Assembly: GCA_005879255.1 (NCBI GenBank)
Contig: VBKY01000199.1
Span: forward strand, 1-8,984
From: Deltaproteobacteria bacterium
Lineage (GTDB): Bacteria; Desulfobacterota_B; Binatia; UBA9968
Direction of reading: 5' to 3'
Length of the DNA: 8,984 bases
Part shown: positions 5,497 through 8,984 of the stretch, in pieces
How the letters are laid out: each line of letters starts with the position of its first letter
Numbering within the stretch: position 1 is the stretch's first letter
Made by a program: the position numbers and the translations under genes
The notes under the pieces: model-generated
Seen by the model: the letters and a program-made list of their open reading frames with translations, nothing else
The model's database searches: none
Told to the model about the DNA's origin: nothing

Positions 5497-7389
5497 TCAA
5501 TCGAGCTGCGCCCACTCTTTGAATTCTTCGAGACCCAGCTGCACGAGTGTGTTCATGAAAGGTCTGCCGGTTTTTTCGTGCCGGCCGGAGAGCTGATAGT
5601 ATTCGCGCACCATCTCCGGCAGCCATTTGGCAATGGTGAAACCTTTAAATTTTCCGTCGGGCACCGGATCAATAAAACGCTGGCCCACCTGCTGCCAGTC
5701 GTGGTCAGCGATCCAGCCGCGTTGGGTTGCGAAAACGCTTTGCAATATCGCGCTCCGATGCCCCGCCAGCATCGCCTCGTCGAGCGTAAAATTCCAACCC
5801 GTAGTGGCATTGAACGAATCGACAACGCTGTTCAAGCCATCCGGCTTGAGATGCATCTGCGCAAACCAGCAGCCGCCCATGAGGCCGACGAACTGGCGGT
5901 ACTGCTCGGCGATCACGTTGGACTGGGGCCATCCTTTGGGATCGTCACGATCGAGCGGTCCCCACTTCTCGCGATATTTCAAATCGGGCGGCGGATTCGC
6001 TGCGCCGCCGCCCTGCGGCTTCATACCGCCGCTGGCGACAATCTCGCGCAGCATGTTGCTGAAGTGGGGCCGCCAATCATGCATGGCGGGAACGCCGCGC
6101 TTGGTATGAACGACCCATTTCACAGCGTCGCCGCCGATCGCTTCGGCGACTTCGAGCGGACCGTCGGCAATCAAGTTGCCCCATTTGCCTTCGCGCCGCG
6201 CGGTCATCTCAAGCAACTTGTCGATCGCCTCCACATTGCCCCATTCAAGACTCAAGCCATCGCAATCCTCGGCTTTGACCAGTCCTTTTTCATAGGCTTC
6301 GAATAAAACGCCAGCGCCGAAAGCGAAGTGACCGCACTCGATACCGAGATCGTTGATGCGCTCGGCAAGATAGAGCGTCGCATTGCCTTTGACGCCGAGA
6401 TTCCAAAACGTGTCGAGCCACTCGGCGCCGGCATTGAAGTGGCCGATCTTGCCTTTGAATTCGCCTTCGCCGATCTCCACGTCCCAGGGGCAAAGACGCG
6501 CGCATTGAAAACACGGCCGCTGCGTAATGCGATTTTGATCGAAGCCGCGGTTGTGGTCGGCAATCAGCGAGCTTTGCATGTTGTTGTTGGGCAGCGCCTC
6601 GAGATGGCGCGCGTGGCCGACGCCATAGCGGTCGGAAACCGAATACTGCTGCAGCGTTTTGCGCCATCTGAGCCCGGCTTCGATGAGCGCGGCTTTGTCG
6701 TGCAGCGGCGGCCGCTTGGTGCCGTAGACGACGATCGCTTTGAGTTTTTTCGAGCCGAAAATCGCTCCGCCGCTGTGCGATGCGGAATGATTGTAATCGT
6801 TGCACAGCATCGCCGCGTGGACCATGTGCTCGCCGGCGGGTCCGATGCCCATGACCTTGGCGTCCTTGATCCCGACTTCGGCACGCAACAGATCTTCAGA
6901 ATCGCGCGCACCTCTGCCCCAGAATTTATCTGCGCCACGCAATTCGGGTTTCCCATCATTGATGAAGAGATAAGCCGGCTTCTTTGCCGCGCCCTCGATA
7001 ATGACTCCGTCATAGCCGGCTTGCTTGAGATACGCCGCCCAGTAGCCGCTCGCCGCGCCGCGGCCGAGAGAATAATTTGTCATCGGGCTCAAAAATACCG
7101 CGCAGACTTTCGTTCCACCGGGCGTAAGACCCGTCCCGGTTAACGGCCCTGTGAACATCACCATCTTGGCCGCTGGATCATACGGCTTCACGTCGAGCGG
7201 CAGCTCGTGCATGAGCATGTAAAGCGCCAGTGCCTGCCCACCGATAAATTTTCGCAGCACCGGCTCTTCCGGCAGATTTTCGTCCTTCATCGATCCGGTC
7301 GTCATGTCGACGCGGAGAATTTTGCCCATGTAGCCGCCGGGCAGTGCCGTTGTGCGTTGCTGTGGAAATAGGTCAGACGAATTTGACAT
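5497..7389 (-). CDS. Aldehyde:ferredoxin oxidoreductase family protein (tungsten/molybdenum bis-pterin enzyme)
   Basis: The protein is about 630 residues, the normal length for this family, whose members oxidise aldehydes to carboxylates using a W- or Mo-bispterin and one [4Fe-4S] cluster. The N-terminal domain has GKILRVDMTTG and later FTGPLTGTG, GYDGVIIEG, IGPAGE and GAIFGSKKLKAI, all family hallmarks. Cluster ligands (numbered from the GTG at 7401) are Cys297-x2-Cys300-x3-Cys304 and Cys511. The region matching the late pterin/active-site segment of Pyrococcus AOR (YATxxRGxxH) reads SNMLREIVASGGM, so the usual His is absent. It is followed by a Gly/Pro-rich stretch (463-475). The ATG at 7389 is preferred, with a weak AGG 5-7 bases upstream; a GTG at 7401 would add four residues. 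It is the last gene of a minus-strand group behind a decarboxylase-like gene. No ferredoxin or pterin gene is in the window. The exact substrate is unknown. Confidence 0.9.
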   Translation of the reverse strand: MSNSSDLFPQQRTTALPGGYMGKILRVDMTTGSMKDENLPEEPVLRKFIGGQALALYMLMHELPLDVKPYDPAAKMVMFTGPLTGTGLTPGGTKVCAVFLSPMTNYSLGRGAASGYWAAYLKQAGYDGVIIEGAAKKPAYLFINDGKPELRGADKFWGRGARDSEDLLRAEVGIKDAKVMGIGPAGEHMVHAAMLCNDYNHSASHSGGAIFGSKKLKAIVVYGTKRPPLHDKAALIEAGLRWRKTLQQYSVSDRYGVGHARHLEALPNNNMQSSLIADHNRGFDQNRITQRPCFQCARLCPWDVEIGEGEFKGKIGHFNAGAEWLDTFWNLGVKGNATLYLAERINDLGIECGHFAFGAGVLFEAYEKGLVKAEDCDGLSLEWGNVEAIDKLLEMTARREGKWGNLIADGPLEVAEAIGGDAVKWVVHTKRGVPAMHDWRPHFSNMLREIVASGGMKPQGGGAANPPPDLKYREKWGPLDRDDPKGWPQSNVIAEQYRQFVGLMGGCWFAQMHLKPDGLNSVVDSFNATTGWNFTLDEAMLAGHRSAILQSVFATQRGWIADHDWQQVGQRFIDPVPDGKFKGFTIAKWLPEMVREYYQLSGRHEKTGRPFMNTLVQLGLEEFKEWAQLD

Positions 7390-7405
7390 AGAGCCTATCA
7401 CTTCT

Positions 7406-7494
7406 AATTGGAGTGCTGGAGTAATGGAGTGTTGGAGTGATGGGTTTCGGAGTTACCCAATACTCCAGTACTCCAACACTCCATCACTCCAATT
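7406..7494. repeat. Large inverted repeat of tandem TGGAGTNN octamers
   Basis: The left arm (7406-7444) contains four tandem octamers of the form TGGAGTNN. The right arm (7456-7494) carries the complementary ACTCCANN series. The arms are 39 bases, match at 32 positions, and three of the mismatches would be G-U pairs on the plus-strand transcript. The loop is 11 bases (7445-7455). The arms begin and end with AATT. The element fills almost the whole gap between the decarboxylase-like gene and the aldehyde oxidoreductase, ending about 10 bases from each coding region. It is non-coding and would form a very strong hairpin in the polycistronic mRNA. Confidence 0.85.
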
Positions 7495-7502
7495 CTCCTC
7501 TT

Positions 7503-8492
7503 CTACATTTTGAACGCTTCCTTGACGAATAAGCTCTCCAACGGCAGCTCTTTCTTTACCAATCCTTGCTCGATTTGATAGCGGTTCAACGCCTGGATAC
7601 TCTTTTTGTCCGAGTCAGTGAGCACGCATGCATAAGGATCGTAGCCCAGAACATCCCGCTCTTTGGCATAGCCCGCGGCATCGCCGTTCTTGAAATATTT
7701 TGGCGCCAGCCGGTTCGCTTCGCGAAAAGCTTCGATGAGTTTGGCCGCTAGATCGGGATACCCTTCCACTGTCTCCTCTTTGATCGTCATGATGTGGATG
7801 ATCGGATAGATCTGCGTTCGCTTCACGTAGCGAATGATTTCATCGGTGTCTTCGAATAGAGGTTTCACACCAGGCACTTGACCCATCACGCCGGGCAGCA
7901 CGCCGCCGCCGAACAAACCCGGATAACCCGAGTCGCCCGCGACCAGCGCGGCGCCGAGCTTGCCTTCGCCGAGAAGTTTGGCCAGATGGGGCTTTTCCTG
8001 ACCGAATGGCGGCGGCGGATCGAGCCGCTCGACTTTCACCGGCAGTTCGTTGCCGATAAAAACTTCTTGGCCGGACACGAACCAGCCGACGTCGGTGGTT
8101 TTAATGCCGTGTTCATCCAACAGATATCCGCGCGCCCAAGACACAGCGGTCGCGCCGTAGCGGAAGGCGCCGATTTGTTTGCCCTTGAGCTCGCTAGGAT
8201 GCTTCAGTTTGCCTTCGCAGAAAAATATATTTCTTTGCCGCGGGCCGCGCTGGAAAAACACCGGCAGTGCGAGAAAACGTTTGCCCTTTTCCTTGGCGCG
8301 CATCAACGTCGCCGTCGACATCTCGGCGACATCGAACTCGCCCTGCACGAAGCGGTAATGAATCTCCCCTGCAGAATATTTGTCGCCGACATATTCCAAA
8401 TCATAGCCGTCGATCGGGATCAGCCCGTCGATCAGCGCGCGATTGCGCGGATTGGGGTTGGTGCTGAATGTTATGCGTGGTTTATCCGCCAT
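7503..8492 (-). CDS. 4,5-dihydroxyphthalate decarboxylase-like / substrate-binding-protein-fold protein
   Basis: This 329-residue protein has a periplasmic-binding-protein type 2 fold of the kind often annotated as NMT1-like or ABC transporter substrate-binding protein. Its closest recognisable pattern is 4,5-dihydroxyphthalate decarboxylase: DGLIPIDGYDL near the start, EFDVAEMS (52-59), LALPVFF (74-80), DLKGK-like LKGKQIG (102-108), and YPIIHIMTIK (229-238). The N-terminus MADKPRITFSTN has no signal peptide or lipobox, which favours a cytosolic enzyme over a secreted binding protein. The ATG at 8492 is chosen because GGAGGA lies 6 bases upstream; the longer frame from 8564 would translate through a repeat. 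It sits between a dienelactone-hydrolase-like gene and an aldehyde oxidoreductase on the same strand, consistent with breakdown of an aromatic acid. Decarboxylase activity is not proven by sequence. Confidence 0.85.
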   Translation of the reverse strand: MADKPRITFSTNPNPRNRALIDGLIPIDGYDLEYVGDKYSAGEIHYRFVQGEFDVAEMSTATLMRAKEKGKRFLALPVFFQRGPRQRNIFFCEGKLKHPSELKGKQIGAFRYGATAVSWARGYLLDEHGIKTTDVGWFVSGQEVFIGNELPVKVERLDPPPPFGQEKPHLAKLLGEGKLGAALVAGDSGYPGLFGGGVLPGVMGQVPGVKPLFEDTDEIIRYVKRTQIYPIIHIMTIKEETVEGYPDLAAKLIEAFREANRLAPKYFKNGDAAGYAKERDVLGYDPYACVLTDSDKKSIQALNRYQIEQGLVKKELPLESLFVKEAFKM

Positions 8493-8498
8493 CGTTAT

Positions 8499-8505
8499 TC
8501 CTCCA
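8499..8505 (-). promoter_or_regulatory. Ribosome binding site deciding the decarboxylase-like start
   Basis: The minus strand reads TGGAGGA six bases before the ATG at 8492-8490. This near-ideal Shine-Dalgarno excludes the upstream in-frame start at 8564. Confidence 0.75.
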
Positions 8506-8520
8506 CATGGGTATGAATTT

Positions 8521-8580
8521 GTAGGGGCAGACCTATGTGTCTGCCCTCTCGGACGGGCGACCACCCAGGGTCACCCCTAC
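8521..8580. repeat. GTAGGGG-ended cloverleaf-like repeat
   Basis: The 60-base element has perfect 7-base inverted ends, GTAGGGG (8521-8527) and CCCCTAC (8574-8580). Inside are two hairpins: GGGCAGAC (8525-8532) with GTCTGCCC (8539-8546), which is perfect, and GGGCGACC (8555-8562) with GGTCACCC (8569-8576), which has one mismatch. The outer and inner stems partly overlap, so they compete. GTAGGGGCGACC-type repeats are widespread between genes in many uncultured bacteria. This copy lies between the dienelactone hydrolase stop and the next gene's ribosome binding site. Confidence 0.8.
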
Positions 8581-8584
8581 GATT

Positions 8585-8984
8585 CTATTGAACCGCCAAA
8601 TGCTTCTGCAGAAATTCCATCGCGCGCCGCCACGACTCCCAGTCAGACTGGGCGACATATTTGTCCGGATGATGCGGATCCATGAACGAGTGTCCGGTGT
8701 CTTTGTAAATGTAAAATTCATGGGCTTTGCCGTGTTTCGTCAACTCGGCGTCGAGCAGCGGACAGCTGATCTCTGCCGTGCGCTCGAACGGCGTCGGGCT
8801 TTCGCCCCACGGCCGGAAACAACTGCCAGGATACCAGGCGACGGCCGCTTTCAACTCCCGATTGCTCGCCGCCATCAGGTAAGCCACGCGCCCGCCCATG
8901 CAAAAGCCGAGGATACCGATTCGGCCGCCGTCGACGAATTTGTTTGCTTTGAGGTAATCCACAGTGGCGTTGACGTCTTTTATG
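8585..8984 (-). CDS. Dienelactone hydrolase family protein, C-terminal part (5' end outside window), apparently lacking the catalytic Asp segment
   Basis: The frame is open to the right edge of the window, so the N-terminus is missing; 133 codons are visible before the TAG at 8587-8585. It is the alpha/beta-hydrolase fold of dienelactone hydrolases, which open lactones in chlorocatechol-type pathways. The nucleophile elbow GFCMGG (Cys codon 8902-8900) and the catalytic His in TGHSFMDP (His codon 8692-8690) are clear. Between ERTAEISCPLL and DAELTKHGKAHEFY, family members normally carry about 20 more residues (GxxGexDxxVP-like) that include the catalytic Asp. Here the two blocks join directly at about 8753/8752 with the frame kept. 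The protein may be inactive or altered, or the assembly may have lost bases. It appears to be the first visible gene of the minus-strand group. Confidence 0.85.
   Translation of the reverse strand, partial: IKDVNATVDYLKANKFVDGGRIGILGFCMGGRVAYLMAASNRELKAAVAWYPGSCFRPWGESPTPFERTAEISCPLLDAELTKHGKAHEFYIYKDTGHSFMDPHHPDKYVAQSDWESWRRAMEFLQKHLAVQ

Noticed and set aside
5578..7143. Long plus-strand frames opposite the aldehyde oxidoreductase
   Set aside because: They mirror a high-GC coding strand; the minus-strand frame has the FeS and pterin motifs and the family length.
1413..7494. CRISPR-like array from the repeated TGGARY units
   Set aside because: Units are only 6-9 bases with no spacers, and they are arranged as inverted arms rather than as direct repeats with unique spacers.
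7878..8516. 212-codon plus-strand frame opposite the decarboxylase-like gene
   Set aside because: It is an antisense shadow; the minus strand has a strong ribosome binding site and family motifs.

Overview
The window looks like part of a metabolic region from an uncultured, probably free-living Gram-negative bacterium. By eye its GC content is moderate to high. Its gene families are Amidohydrolase_2, medium-chain zinc dehydrogenase, VOC, tungsten aldehyde oxidoreductase, dihydroxyphthalate-decarboxylase-like protein and dienelactone hydrolase. This mix is common in soil and subsurface lineages such as Desulfobacterota/Binatota, Methylomirabilota/Rokubacteria and Tectomicrobia, but no marker gene is present and the taxonomy is only a guess. 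I see no RNA gene, CRISPR array, transposase or phage gene.

Layout. At the left edge, 16 codons of a minus-strand gene start (1-48) diverge from a plus-strand group: an amidohydrolase (296-1381), a zinc alcohol dehydrogenase (1506-2591) and a small VOC protein (2642-2998). A gap of about 450 bases follows and holds a composite inverted repeat (3194-3281). Next is a three-domain glutaminase fused to STAS and cyclic-nucleotide-binding domains (3450-5321). A convergent gap (5322-5496) holds a possible relic of an EAL domain. The right part is a minus-strand group, read from right to left: a dienelactone-hydrolase-family gene that enters from beyond the window (8585-8984), a 4,5-dihydroxyphthalate-decarboxylase-like protein without a signal peptide (7503-8492), and an aldehyde:ferredoxin oxidoreductase family protein (5497-7389).

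How the genes may work together. Both groups suggest oxidation, decarboxylation and hydrolysis of small organic or aromatic acids and aldehydes. The plus group combines an ACMSD-type amidohydrolase, an alcohol dehydrogenase and a VOC enzyme. The minus group combines a decarboxylase-like protein, a W/Mo-pterin aldehyde oxidoreductase and a hydrolase. No substrate can be assigned from sequence alone. The glutaminase stands alone and appears to be a regulated form of a housekeeping enzyme.

Most notable points. (1) The glutaminase-STAS-cNMP fusion has Cys at the usual STAS phospho-Ser position. (2) The dienelactone hydrolase has an apparent in-frame gap that removes the segment carrying the catalytic Asp. 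(3) The aldehyde oxidoreductase keeps its FeS cysteines but is divergent near the tungsten site. (4) Four intergenic regions each carry a different structured inverted repeat. Two of these are built from related hexamers, TGGAAC and TGGAGT. I did not find a convincing wholly new system; these four points are the best leads.
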